Shown here piece by piece: positions 42,541 to 52,523 of a stretch of DNA of 64,000 bases (position 1 is its first letter; every line of letters starts with the position of its first letter). The position numbers and the translations under genes were made by a program. The notes under the pieces were generated by a model. The model searched no databases. It was not told the origin of the DNA and saw only the letters and a list, made by a program, of their open reading frames with translations. The stretch comes from Agarophyton chilense (taxonomy: Eukaryota > Rhodophyta > Florideophyceae > Gracilariales > Gracilariaceae), in assembly GCA_030374765.1 (NCBI GenBank), contig JARGXX010000092.1:1364001-1428000 (forward strand), written 5' to 3'.

Positions 42541-42891
42541 CTTGAATGGTGTCCTGATAAAACACCCCTGTGCAGCTACACGAAAGCAGTAGATGAACAA
42601 GCTATCGTCAAGAGATGATCCTACCGCCGTTATTCCCTGGCAGATCTTCCAAGACAGATCTTCAATGGAGTCCGTGTGCAGCTGTGCACAGCTATGCAGA
42701 GGGGGGTTTTCTTGAGAACTACGCTTGATTCTGGTTATGATGAAAGTTACACGCTGGTTCTTTTACATGATCTCGCCAGCGATACGACTAGGTGGAAAAA
42801 GACGCCGTCAATCGCCGGTTTGGCGAACGTGGTTCATGCGAAGCGCCATGCCAGGGTGGGCCCCTCAGTCGATGGCCTACATGATTGAATG
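42541..42891 (+). repeat. dispersed repeat, copy A (diverged)
   Basis: Colinear with copy B over about 340 bp: shared blocks include ACCGCCGTT, GAACTACGCTTG, GTTACACG-TGGTTCTTT-type, GACG-CGTCAA, AACGTGGT-CATGCGAAGCGCC and the closing GATTGAATG/GGTTGAATG. Divergence is substantial with small indels. Reading the copy B minus-strand frame in this copy hits several stop codons. Confidence 0.8.
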
Positions 42892-43311
42892 AAAGAGTAC
42901 ATAACGAAGTGGAGGGGAATATCGTTGATGATGTAAAGCACGGTTTGAAACATTAAACGCACCTGATGCTTTTTTTGTAACGTGTGTTTCAATTGTTTCG
43001 TGGCACGAGTTTGGGTTTGAAGTTGATGACCCTGGAAAAAACAGAAGCTTCAAAGGTTGCTGCGGTCTTCAGTTAGCTAACCCCCGTCTGAGCAATCTCA
43101 TTTGGCGTCAATGTCGGTAATAGATGGATATGTGTAGTTCGGTAGATAGGTATCCATGTGTAGTCTTTGAAGGGGACTCAAGATGTTTAAGTAGTTCATG
43201 GTTGTCAGTATTCTGTTTGTGGCTCATGGTCTTCATCTACTTTCAAAGGAAGCTTCAGACAACATTAATTTTCGTTTTGTCGGGCAAGAGTGGTGCAGCC
43301 CAATGCCCCTA

Positions 43312-43332
43312 GGGTGATTAGTTTAATCACCC
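43312..43332. repeat. perfect 9-bp inverted repeat with 3-nt loop
   Basis: GGGTGATTA, loop GTT, TAATCACCC. A second GGGTGA...TCACCC pairing lies at about 43385-43410. Both sit between the two repeat copies. Confidence 0.85.
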
Positions 43333-43501
43333 GCAGCGAGGGGTTGATATACGGTGAAAAGGGAGAATTGCATCCTATATCAGGGTGAGTTCAGCCCTAC
43401 ATCACCCAGGATCTATATATTGCACCGGGCAGACGTATAGCGTCAGCCCCGACCCGAGAGGTCATTAAACTCGTCCAAGCAATCGGTCAGCTTGCCGGTC
43501 T

Positions 43502-43842
43502 GGGTGGTATGTCATGAAAAGACACCCGTCTAGCCGCACGAACGCAGTAGGTCACGAACTTGTCGTCGGAAGAAGATCCAACCGCCGTTTTCCCTGAATT
43601 CCTTCGAAGGAAGAGATCCAACGGAGCCTCTGGACAGGGCTGTTTACAGGGTTTTTCACGGAGGAACTACGCTTGGGCCGGATGAAGATGCAGGTTACAC
43701 GCCGGTTCTTTAGCCCGACTTCGCCGATTGTAAGAGGGTTGGGTGGAAGGACGTCGTCAACGGTGTTTCTGGCGGCAAACGTGGTACATGCGAAGCGCCT
43801 TGTCGTGGTGTGCCCCTTAACCGACGATCTGTAGAGGTTGAA
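43502..43842 (+). repeat. dispersed repeat, copy B
   Basis: Second member of the pair, same orientation, start offset about 960 bp from copy A. A minus-strand frame is open across it and beyond (43552-43968), but it is not preserved in copy A. No terminal inverted repeats or target duplications were made out by eye. Confidence 0.8.
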
Positions 43843-44681
43843 TGCAGGGATAAATGAAAAGCTGAAGGCCAAAGTCGTCGGTGACGAAACGCGTCTGCGG
43901 TCGAGAACAACTCTAGAACCTACTGCGTTCTTCAACACACTTATATAGCAGCCTAGTGAGCGTAACACTGCTACAGTGTAGAAGAAAGTGCTACAAGTTG
44001 TTGGGGGTCCTTAGACTTGGAGAATTCTCCCACACTATTATTCTCCACAATTGAAAAAGATAGACTGTTCACTCCAAACAGCACGATTTAAGCATGCAGC
44101 GCTTTTTGTTTGGGTGTGCATTTCATTGGATACGACCATGGTGACTCTAATTTCTTGTTGTCTTTTCTTTGTCTTCGACTGTAAAAAGATGTTAAGAGGA
44201 ATGTGATCGGCACCATCAGCAAGACATGCCTCAAGATCTGGAGAGGGATTGCAAAATTTCTTTCCCTTCTGGCAGTAAATTTCTTTGTGGGTCTCTCGGC
44301 AGTGGGGATTAAGGTATTTAAACGCAAGATGTTGTACTTCGTTATTGGGTTCGTCTTTGTCCTTAGTTTTGTTTCGTTTATCAGTTGTAAGAGTTTCCAC
44401 AATTTCTTTTGGGCGTGATGTTCTTGTGGCAAATATGGTTGATGTTATACCTTTCGGACTGGAAGAAGTGTCGAATATGCGGATCAGGTTGAAAGAGTTG
44501 AAAGATTTTGGATGTAGCGCTTGGAGACTTTGAGCAACACTTTCATTTATGAGTTGAAACGTCTCTTATTGTTGGACAGTCGGATTATTGGATCATCTAC
44601 TCGACCGCTCAACACATCACAACACAAATTGTAATTCTGAAAGTTCCAGACAGCGAGAATGCTACTTGATGGGTGGCAATC

Positions 44682-44946
44682 TTGCAATCTGATGATAGAC
44701 ATGCGAACTCATTGTGCATCTAATTGCAATTCCGATGACGAAAAGCAATCCCTGATTGCAATTCTGGTATTGCAATCGAATTGCAATCCAATCGATTGCA
44801 ACAGACCCCTGTTTTCTTGCATCATCTCTTAAAAACCCTCGACAAATGGCCCGTTCGCTAAAAAGCCCGGGACCATTCAGAATAGAATTGAAGTAGAACA
44901 CATTCTTGCTAGGCGAACATGGATGATTAGGTTTTGATATTGCAAT
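44682..44946. repeat. cluster of ATTGCAAT palindromes
   Basis: Five exact ATTGCAAT octamers (starting 44723, 44755, 44769, 44780, 44939), plus TTGCAAT at 44682 and ATTGCAAC at 44795, in 265 bp. The octamer is its own reverse complement. It lies just past the 3' end of the cryptochrome/photolyase gene. Confidence 0.9.
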
Positions 44947-44987
44947 CATGTTGATGTCATGTAGATATGCTGGTTAGAAAATCACAA

Positions 44988-45008
44988 GAGAGGGAGAGAG
45001 AGAGAGAA
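44988..45008. repeat. GA microsatellite
   Basis: Short (GA)n run, gagaggg followed by gagagaga units, 30 bp beyond the stop of the cryptochrome/photolyase gene. Confidence 0.8.
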
Positions 45009-45038
45009 CACATGGCATGTACTTCATAGAACTTCAAT

Positions 45039-47195
45039 CTACGACGAATCTGTAACGGTATTTATTGATCTAGTTTGGGACCTTAGCATCATCTTAAGAC
45101 ACCGAATACCTCCTTCATGCTCTGTTGAGGAACATTCGCAGCGCTGACGGGCACGAATTGTTCGTCGAACCTTCTTTTCTTTAGGGGTTTCAACATCAAG
45201 ACTTGTATCCCCCTCACGCCCGCGCTTATTTTTAGGATCAGCTCCTTTTCCTTTTCGTGATCCGTGCTTTGCGTAGACCTTGGCTGCCTCTTCCTTAGTA
45301 GTGTCCTTACTTCTGACTTCGCGAAAGCGCATCCTAGCCTTTTTGTACGCTTCGGAGGCATCCACGATGGGGAACGGATAGTCTTTGCCAATACGACAAC
45401 CACACGCATGTTGAAGTTTACTCGGCATAGAGCTCGGATTTGCCAGGTATTGGTTGGGGACGTCGCGCAGTTCGGGAACATAGCGACGTACAAACTTTCC
45501 CTCCGGATCGTGATCCAACAGCTGTTTCGTGGCATTGTAGATACGAAGAGCATTCATACCCGTCGTGCCAGACTGCATTTGAAGTTGAGGATAATGAATC
45601 CCTGGTTCGTAATCAAGGAACAAACGAGCCAATGGGCATGACAGTTTCTTCCAGTCCAACCACAACGTATAAGAGGCAAAGGAAACAAGCATAGCCCTCA
45701 TGCGAAAGTTGATCCAGCCAGACTGGTGCAACGCGCGCATGCAAGCGTCTACCATTGGAAACCCAGTACGTCCGTTAATCCAGGCCTCAAACCGTTCTTG
45801 ATGCCACTCACTTTCTCGAAGGCCGTCATACGCTCGACAGACGTTGCGCGTTTGCATCTGGGGATCATCGAATAACTTTTGACAAAAGTGAGAACGCCAT
45901 CGCAGTCTGGCCCCAAATGCAGACAGGGACTTGAGCCACGAATCGTTGGGCCCGCTTTCCCTTCTCGCTTTCCTTTGATTTCGTATAACCGTTTGTTTGT
46001 TGTCCAAGGCTTGATAAACCGTGCGAAGCGAGAGGTGACCCCAGGCCAGGTACGGGCTAAGGCGGGAACATGCTTCCCATGCAGTGACTGGACTCGAGAG
46101 ACCGGATGAATACGCGGGTGCCCTTCGGTGCAGAAAGTCATTCAGGACTGCTTTTGCTGTTATTTCGCCACCCGTCTGGGCCTCTGCACGCACGCCAGTA
46201 TGCTTTAAACAAGGCAGCTGGTGTGCAGCGCGCAGTGTGTCAGGTGCAAGCTGTGCACTACTTACAACGTTGATATGGTTGGGAAGCACGGCAGGAAGCT
46301 GTCGCATGGTATTAAGCCAGAGTTTGGCCCATCCCGCGGTTGGGCGTCCGCCGGCAACAATTCCAGGAAGTTGTGACTCATTCCATCGTATCCCGGCGTG
46401 TACAGCCCATGTTGTGACAACGTCCCGTGTGATACGCTCTTGTTGGTCTGGTATGACAGCATTAACAAAAATGGCAGTGATGGGATTGGACGCGTGGATT
46501 TGTTGGAAGGCGTGCAGCGCGTTTCCCGTTCTGAAGGTGATGTGGGCACGCTTTTGCGCAAGACGTGCGTTCATGCATTGCAGACCCTCGTTAATGAATT
46601 TGAGGTGTGATTGGTGAAACGTTTCGCTGGACAGTATGGCATCGTCGTAGATATAAAGTATGCACAGTGGGGTTTGAGCGGAGGAGGCGGCTGCTGCCAC
46701 GAGAGCTGGGTTGTCATCGAGACGGCAGTCTCGATGCATCCAGTAGACGTGCATTGGGGGAACGGTGTAATGCGAACTGCGTTTCAGGCAGCGAACACGA
46801 GCTTCACCTGGAACGCGGCGACAAGTCTCGCACTCTCTATATGGGCGGTTGCTCACTTGTGTGGGAATTTGTGTGCACAATCGAGAGCGTAACACATACG
46901 TAGGTAGTACTGTACAGGCGAGTTGGGCGCCTTGGAAAGTTCGAGACTCGTGCTCACCGTGAAAGTGTGCGTGCCCCAAACACGCGGGAGAGAGCACACT
47001 CCGCGGGACGCGCCTAAAAAGAAGTAGACATGATGCTGGGCCCTCTATAAATAAAGGACGCAAACCGGAGAGAATTGTTCGTAATACGCGGGACGCTGGC
47101 GGGGCGAAGATGATGATGAGGGAGGTTGCAAGACGCGCTGCGTGTGAGGCCAGAAGGCGAACAGCTTGTGGCCACGGTGGGGCGGCGCGACGCAT
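45039..47195 (-). CDS. cryptochrome/photolyase family flavoprotein
   Basis: Blue-light flavoprotein of the cryptochrome/photolyase family. The fold begins at M148 (ATG 46754) with MHVYWMHRDCRLDDNPAL; the N-terminal alpha/beta domain is followed by the FAD domain: YSSGLSSPVTAWEACSRLSPYLAWGHLS, LRWRSHFCQKL, WINGRTGFPMVDACMRAL, HQSGWINFRMRAML, LDYEPGIHYPQLQMQSGTTG and RRYVPELRDVP. The usual GWMHNRxRM reads GWINFRMRAM, so two substrate-side residues differ from classical class I photolyases, and the FAD-loop sequence is unusual. The last ~85 residues are basic (GSRKGKG, PKEKKVRRTIRARQR) and may be a nuclear signal. The in-frame ATG at 47195 adds 147 residues; the first 50 are Arg/Ala/Leu/Ser-rich without acidic residues, like a presequence, so the long form is listed. 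DNA repair versus signalling is undecided. Confidence 0.88.
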   Translation of the reverse strand: MRRAAPPWPQAVRLLASHAARLATSLIIIFAPPASRVLRTILSGLRPLFIEGPASCLLLFRRVPRSVLSPACLGHAHFHGEHESRTFQGAQLACTVLPTYVLRSRLCTQIPTQVSNRPYRECETCRRVPGEARVRCLKRSSHYTVPPMHVYWMHRDCRLDDNPALVAAAASSAQTPLCILYIYDDAILSSETFHQSHLKFINEGLQCMNARLAQKRAHITFRTGNALHAFQQIHASNPITAIFVNAVIPDQQERITRDVVTTWAVHAGIRWNESQLPGIVAGGRPTAGWAKLWLNTMRQLPAVLPNHINVVSSAQLAPDTLRAAHQLPCLKHTGVRAEAQTGGEITAKAVLNDFLHRRAPAYSSGLSSPVTAWEACSRLSPYLAWGHLSLRTVYQALDNKQTVIRNQRKARRESGPNDSWLKSLSAFGARLRWRSHFCQKLFDDPQMQTRNVCRAYDGLRESEWHQERFEAWINGRTGFPMVDACMRALHQSGWINFRMRAMLVSFASYTLWLDWKKLSCPLARLFLDYEPGIHYPQLQMQSGTTGMNALRIYNATKQLLDHDPEGKFVRRYVPELRDVPNQYLANPSSMPSKLQHACGCRIGKDYPFPIVDASEAYKKARMRFREVRSKDTTKEEAAKVYAKHGSRKGKGADPKNKRGREGDTSLDVETPKEKKVRRTIRARQRCECSSTEHEGGIRCLKMMLRSQTRSINTVTDSS

Positions 47196-47744
47196 CTCTC
47201 CAGGCGGTGGTGGTGGTGGTGGTGGGGGGTGGGTGATCCATGGTTTAATCTATTAGAGACAAACCAAATGTAACGGATTGCGAGAGTGCGCCTTTTTCAC
47301 GCGGTGTAAGCAGTGTATCTATCGTTGGCACAGCGTGAATGCTGCGACGGAAAGCAGCGCTCGGTGTGCGCTGCTATTCTGCGAGTATCTACGAAGGTAG
47401 GTAGGTAGCAATACTAGCTAGTCTAGCTAGTAGAGATAGGGCGGTGAGGATGTTGATATCCCGCCAGCTAGCAGCAAATGCGGCGCGTGTTAGTGACAAA
47501 GAGCGTAATTGGTTCAAGTAAAGTTTTACTTTTGGCATACGCTCCCAAGTTGCGGAATACACGCAGCACAAGCAAGATGTGAGAAATTAGTGAGAGTTTA
47601 GTGGAATGGAAAAGGGCGGATTGGAAAACAAAACAAGGCAAAACAAACAAAAAGAAAATCTGCGCAGACTACATCTACCACTAGCTACGATGTCAAAGAC
47701 GAAACACACACACACACAACAACAACAACAACAACAACAAAAAG
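47196..47744. other. spacer upstream of the cryptochrome/photolyase gene
   Basis: 549 bp with a (GGT)n tract at 47204-47222 and an ACAC/(CAA)n microsatellite at 47705-47740. Repeated CTAGCTAG near 47412-47432. No gene seen. Confidence 0.6.
47705..47740. repeat. (AC)n/(CAA)n microsatellite
   Basis: Five AC units run into about eight CAA units, ending at the stop side of the Ser-rich ORF. Confidence 0.85.
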
Positions 47745-48443
47745 TCAATGAGGTAGGTTATCAAGTGCAGTGGAGCAGAAGCGGATGACATGATCCACCA
47801 GAAGCGAGTTGAACGAATTGCTTCTTGTGCCAAGGGGAGGTTTGATGGGTGCAGTTTGATGATCATGTTGAATAGGTTGCGATTTGACACTGTCCTGCTC
47901 ATCAGCACTAGTACACGGCGAAAGCAAGCCATCATGAGCAACACTCTTATGACCAAGATGAGCAACAGGCAAAGCACCCACGGGCGAAACAGCATGCACA
48001 TGAGTCAATTGCTCCGCAAAAGAAACGCTCCTAGGCACGCGCTTCGGATTGTTGCGCCTCAATTCTGTGTGTTCACTATACGAGCGATGCAGAAAAGCGG
48101 CGGGCGGGCGTGGCGGGCGAGTACATCGAATGGTGGGAACAAACGTGAAAAAGAAGGAAGCAATTTCGCTGAGCTCCTGTGCGGCGGACACGGTAGCACT
48201 TGAGGAGAAGGAGGAGGAGGAGGAGGAGGAGGAGGAACGGGGATTTGTTTGGCGAGTACTGGAATGCATGATGGACAGTGGTGCGTCGCTGCGACGAGGG
48301 GCCACTCGCAGATGACGAGAGCGAGAGGGACGGTGGTTACGGTGGGCGCGGGAGTGACGGGAGGAGCGCCTTGGGCGAGGGGGCGGGGTGGATGATGTGG
48401 AATTAAGCGAAGACATGTGGAGAACGGGAGTGTGGTCGGTCAT
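47745..48443 (-). CDS. hypothetical Ser/Arg/His-rich protein, doubtful
   Basis: 232 codons from ATG 48443 (frame open to 48623). The first 90 residues are Ser/Arg/His-rich with a poly-Ser run from a (GGA)n tract at 48205-48237. Further on, RRNNPKRVPRSVSFAEQL contains RSVSF, which fits the K/R-x-V-x-F docking motif of protein phosphatase 1. No domain recognised. Length, ATG start and the lack of any other candidate argue for a gene; the low complexity argues against. Confidence 0.4.
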   Translation of the reverse strand: MTDHTPVLHMSSLNSTSSTPPPRPRRSSRHSRAHRNHRPSRSRHLRVAPRRSDAPLSIMHSSTRQTNPRSSSSSSSSSFSSSATVSAAQELSEIASFFFTFVPTIRCTRPPRPPAAFLHRSYSEHTELRRNNPKRVPRSVSFAEQLTHVHAVSPVGALPVAHLGHKSVAHDGLLSPCTSADEQDSVKSQPIQHDHQTAPIKPPLGTRSNSFNSLLVDHVIRFCSTALDNLPH

Positions 48444-48882
48444 GACGTCTGTTGAACAAGACAAGGACAAGGAAAGAGCGAAGGAGTTGCAGTAGTTATA
48501 CCAAGGTAGAGCAAGTGAAAGCGTAACGCAAACAACGCGCGGGAACGCGGCACAGTCGCAAAGGGGCAGCAACGCACGCGCAGCTGCGCCCCGTTCAGCG
48601 AGTGAAGCGCGCCATCCAAACAAAATAAAAAAAATCTAATTTTTATAAGCGATTGGCTTGTGTCATAGCGGACGCGAAGGAAAACGAAGCACCAAGCGCA
48701 GCGGCGGTTGCATGGCAGTGCGTCGTGTACCGTTGGTACCAAAGGTACCGTTGTAGCTGCCATCTCCGTCGTGTCTTGCTTGGCAAAAAGTGTTTCATCG
48801 GGGGGGGGGGGGGCATTGCCATCCCGCCCCGCCCGCCGCCTCATGCGTCGCCACTTGAACCAGCCCATTCCGAGGGCACCCA
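48444..48882. other. spacer with (G)14 tract
   Basis: 439 bp between the Ser-rich ORF start and the MFS stop. G14 at 48800-48813 (C14 on the minus strand). No gene seen. Confidence 0.6.
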
Positions 48883-50922
48883 TCAAGATCGTGGCGTGTT
48901 CGCGCTGAATGCACCTAGTGGTGACATCGGCGATCTGCCTCGCAACGAGGACGGCAGCAGCTCGGCTTCTTCCCCGCTTTCAACCTCATTCGCGCTTCTA
49001 TCGATCGCCACGGCTGCCGAGCGACCTGACGGCGGCCGTGCCGCAGACACCGCTCGTGCCAACACTTCCTTTTCTACTGCTTGTGTTTGGTCGCTTCGCA
49101 TCACATTTTCGCGCCCCCTTTCATTCCTACATTCTTCAGACGGCGATATATACTCTCGAAGAAGGCACATAAGCACTGGTGATGTCAGGCTCGTCACTCC
49201 GATGATGGCCCAGATCACCGTGCCGTGATGCGCACCGTTTGCAGGCATAAATGTGCTCAGTAACCACCCCGACATGCCTCCCACCAACAGCTTCACAGAG
49301 AACAGAGGCGCTGCCGATAGGCTTGAGTAGATTCCCTCTGAACCGTGCGCACTCACCTCCATCGTGTACTCGTACACCCGGGGCGAGTATATAGCTTCAC
49401 CAATGCTCAGCGTTACCATGAACATCACAACCCCAAAGTAGCTTTGCTTCAAAGCTACCCAGAACGGGCTGGCAGCCGAGATGAAGCTACCTCCAACAAT
49501 CATGGGAAACGACGGGATTCGCCGCGTTAGAAGCCCCACCAGCGGAACCAAAAAGATGATGAGAAACGGGTTAATCGCGTAAACCAACCCAAATGGTGCA
49601 TCCGCTCCAAACTGCCGTGTCAGATATTTGGGCATTGTAGCATCCAAGTGTCGGAATACAAGACGAACCCCGATAAGCAGCAGCGTGAAAAGGCTCAGTC
49701 GCCAGAACGCAGGATCTCTCAGCACCTCCCTGGTTTGAGAAAGTGGGCTCTCCCTGTTCGGAGTGAATTCCTGAACTGTTCCGCTTTCATCCACATGAAC
49801 TTCTCGAATGCCCACCACCACCACACCAACCATCAGAGCCGTGGAAATGGCGCTACTCAGAATTACAAGACGCAGCCCAGATAGCTTAATTTGGCCCCAG
49901 CTATGCAGATCAATAGTAACACCTTCACCGAAAAAACTCCGTGCAACATCTACGAGCGGCCCGGCACACAAAGCAGCCACATTCATCATTGAGTAGAACA
50001 ACGAAAAAGCAAACGTGCGATTGTGCGCGTTTGTGTACCGTTTTATACCAATCGTCATAATTGGTATGCCAAGGCATTCCGCAAATGGAAGAAGCGAATA
50101 CAGCATGAGCACTGCTGTGTGCCGCGACAACGTCAGTGCTATGATGAAGCGAGATAGGGCACCGACCAGAGCGCCGACCAAAAGGGAAACGCGAACACCC
50201 AAGTAATCAATGAACCACCCACACAGCAAGCCAAAAAACGTACTCATCACGCCATACGCACCATATGCCCACCCTGCAGCGGTATCAGACATTCCAAACT
50301 CTTCTGTCAAAAATAGTGTTAGCACTAGCGAAAGCGAAAAGTAAGCGTAGCTAGACAGAAACTTCAATGCAAAGATCAGCCAAAGTTCGCGGGGAGCTTC
50401 TTCCAATTGTCGAATGTGCACCATCAACTTGACCAACTTGGCCTTGATGGGAGCAAATCGTCCCGAGAGCGACGCGCGCCCGTCAACATATCTGTGTCGA
50501 GGAGTGAGTCTCTGGCGACGGGGTCGTGCGGCAGCGATAACGGGTGGCACTTTGATTGTAGGTGGCACTTGCATTGCACCATACGACGATGACGGTTCTG
50601 GAGAAAGCTGTGCAAGTTGTGGCAGATGTTGAAAGCTATTACTTCCACTTCCAGCGGTGCTATCACTGGGACTGCGCTCATACAAGTCCGGTCGGGCGGA
50701 TAAGCTTGGACGAAAGCGCGCACTAATATCCAATGAGGACGCAAGCATAGGCGGTGGCAAAGGTCGCCATGAGTCATCGTTTGCTACGTATGATTCGGCG
50801 CCCGGAGATTGAGCCCATATTTCGGAGTCGTCGTCGTCGTCGTCGATGGGTATCGGAATCGCGCGGGATGGCGGCGGACGCATCGGTCGAGTCGGCAAGC
50901 GACCCTCTTCAGCAGACGACAT
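48883..50922 (-). CDS. major facilitator superfamily transporter
   Basis: 679-residue membrane transporter. Residues 1-165 are a Pro/Ser/Arg/Asp-rich cytosolic tail. From about 180 there are two groups of hydrophobic segments that I count as 12 membrane spans (the first around LIFALKFLSSYAYFSLSLVL), with the loop 2-3 motif GWFIDYLGVR, a variant of the MFS GxxxDRxGxR motif. The middle loop (RESPLSQTREVLRDPAFWRLS) separates the halves. The C-terminal 95 residues are again hydrophilic and Ser/Glu-rich, suitable for regulation by phosphorylation. The substrate is not readable. ATG 50922 is well placed. Confidence 0.9.
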   Translation of the reverse strand: MSSAEEGRLPTRPMRPPPSRAIPIPIDDDDDDSEIWAQSPGAESYVANDDSWRPLPPPMLASSLDISARFRPSLSARPDLYERSPSDSTAGSGSNSFQHLPQLAQLSPEPSSSYGAMQVPPTIKVPPVIAAARPRRQRLTPRHRYVDGRASLSGRFAPIKAKLVKLMVHIRQLEEAPRELWLIFALKFLSSYAYFSLSLVLTLFLTEEFGMSDTAAGWAYGAYGVMSTFFGLLCGWFIDYLGVRVSLLVGALVGALSRFIIALTLSRHTAVLMLYSLLPFAECLGIPIMTIGIKRYTNAHNRTFAFSLFYSMMNVAALCAGPLVDVARSFFGEGVTIDLHSWGQIKLSGLRLVILSSAISTALMVGVVVVGIREVHVDESGTVQEFTPNRESPLSQTREVLRDPAFWRLSLFTLLLIGVRLVFRHLDATMPKYLTRQFGADAPFGLVYAINPFLIIFLVPLVGLLTRRIPSFPMIVGGSFISAASPFWVALKQSYFGVVMFMVTLSIGEAIYSPRVYEYTMEVSAHGSEGIYSSLSAAPLFSVKLLVGGMSGWLLSTFMPANGAHHGTVIWAIIGVTSLTSPVLMCLLREYISPSEECRNERGRENVMRSDQTQAVEKEVLARAVSAARPPSGRSAAVAIDRSANEVESGEEAELLPSSLRGRSPMSPLGAFSANTPRS

Positions 50923-52523
50923 GGTGCTTCCTAGGTTGTTGCGAGCTTCAAAAAGGGAAGAGATATAATTGGCGATTTAGCAGCAGGCGCGGCGGAGCAG
51001 CGCGAAAAGAGGAGGACAGACAACGCAACGGTAACGGCACCAACTCGGCAGATGTGGCACTTTCCACCGTCGTTATCCTCTCTCTCTCTCTCTCTCTCTC
51101 TTAAGCGTGCCTTTCTCGGCATGATTGCATGCAGTGCTCACGCAATCGTCGAAGTTGGTGGTGGAGCTCCATGATTGGATGCTCGTAAGAGAAGCAGCTG
51201 TGAGTTTGTGGCATGCAGCCATCCGACTGCGTCGGGAGCTGGTTATTGGCACAAGCGCGCAGTGCCGCTCAAAGACACCTGTAAAATTTCAACTCAGCCG
51301 AGGCGTGCACACGCCCTCTCCAGTGGAACGCTGCGCGCTCACCGGTAGCCTTTCCGTCGCCTGTCGGCGCGGTCGTCGCGTGCCATTCCCCGTGGAGCGT
51401 CCACAGATCCGTCCAAGTTGCGTCTTCACATAACGTTGTTGTACTGTTTTGTGTTGCGCTCGTTCTGTCTAAAGGGTGCTTTCGAAAAGGAAGTAGACCG
51501 CCCCATAGAGTTGTTGTCTGTCACAATCACAGGTCATACTGTCCTGTGCGGCGCAGCTTCTCGCAGTGCCAAACAGAACTTCTACAACATGACACAAGCC
51601 GCATTACAACAAAGCCCGCCGGCGGCCTTCCTCAACTGCGAATAAAAGTGTCTGGTAGTGTTACAGCATTCGTCACTATTTCGGACTCATCATAAATCTA
51701 AAGGTTGTAATCTAAGATACACATGAACAGGTAGCGTGTTTCTTTTGTCCCAAACCACAAATCGAGAGGCACATGGCCATGGCCAACTCTCCACACATCA
51801 ATATAATACTCAAGGCTGCATATGTAGGTAGCTTCAGGTGCATCTGCTGAAATTCTTATGCATGAGCAATGCGTAGTCTTGAAGAGCTAGTAAAGATAAA
51901 GATCGGAACTGATCTCATTTGCAAGCGTACGGCGCTGATGACCTGAGCACATCAGCACCAACGAGAAAAGAGCTCGAGCACAATCAGTACAGTTAAAACG
52001 TGAAAGCCGTTCCTACTGTACAACGCGAAAACAATGCAGCTGAAGATGACAGACGGACACCCATCATGTGCATATCTGATTTTTCGTTGTGTGCCGGCAG
52101 TCCACCCCAAGATGGTTGCGCCTTCATCATTCACCATGATTTGTCTCCGCACAAGCGCTCCAGCAAGATATTTGCGCGAACTTTGGCTATCTGTGTGTTC
52201 CATCCGCGTGGCTCGTAAGCTGTCGTATGTTTCGATTCCACAAGCGCCAAATATCGGTGCGTGTTTGCGTGCCACACGACAGGCAGGTTTCTTGTGATTC
52301 TCGTCACGTTTCGACCCCTACCCAAAACTTGACCTTTTCGTCAATGTTAAGAGCGTGGGCGAACATGCGAGCGCCTACCCGCGACTGACAAGATTGTTGC
52401 ACAAGATTTCTCTAAACATTTACAGAAGCCAAGAGTGAGCTAGATGCTCGAAAATGGGTGCGAAGGGGGAAAAGCGCAGCAATCACCTCTCACTCACGTA
52501 TCCATATACAATCACAATCACAA
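50923..52523. other. 1.6-kb spacer, MFS promoter side
   Basis: Begins with the MFS upstream region and a (CT)n tract at 51080-51101. Frames at 51125-51433 and 51952-52275 are short, not ATG-started in the latter case, and match nothing. No gene supported. Confidence 0.55.
51080..51101. repeat. (CT)n microsatellite
   Basis: About ten CT units, 160 bp upstream of the MFS start (GA on the coding strand). Confidence 0.85.

Larger units (their letters stand above)
42230..45038. other. 2.8-kb gene-poor island with repeats
   Basis: Holds a diverged direct repeat pair (42541-42891 and 43502-43842), a perfect hairpin (43312-43332), a cluster of ATTGCAAT palindromes (44682-44946) and a GA-rich microsatellite (44988-45008). 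Frames on either strand lack family features and are broken in one repeat copy. Probably relics of mobile DNA or a non-coding locus. Confidence 0.65.

Noticed and set aside
43552-43968. 138-codon minus-strand frame over repeat copy B
   Set aside because: Not preserved in copy A, which has several stops in the same frame, and no domain is recognisable.
47047-47056. TATAAATAA on the plus strand as a TATA box
   Set aside because: No rightward gene follows it, and it falls inside the possible N-terminal extension of the leftward photolyase-family gene.
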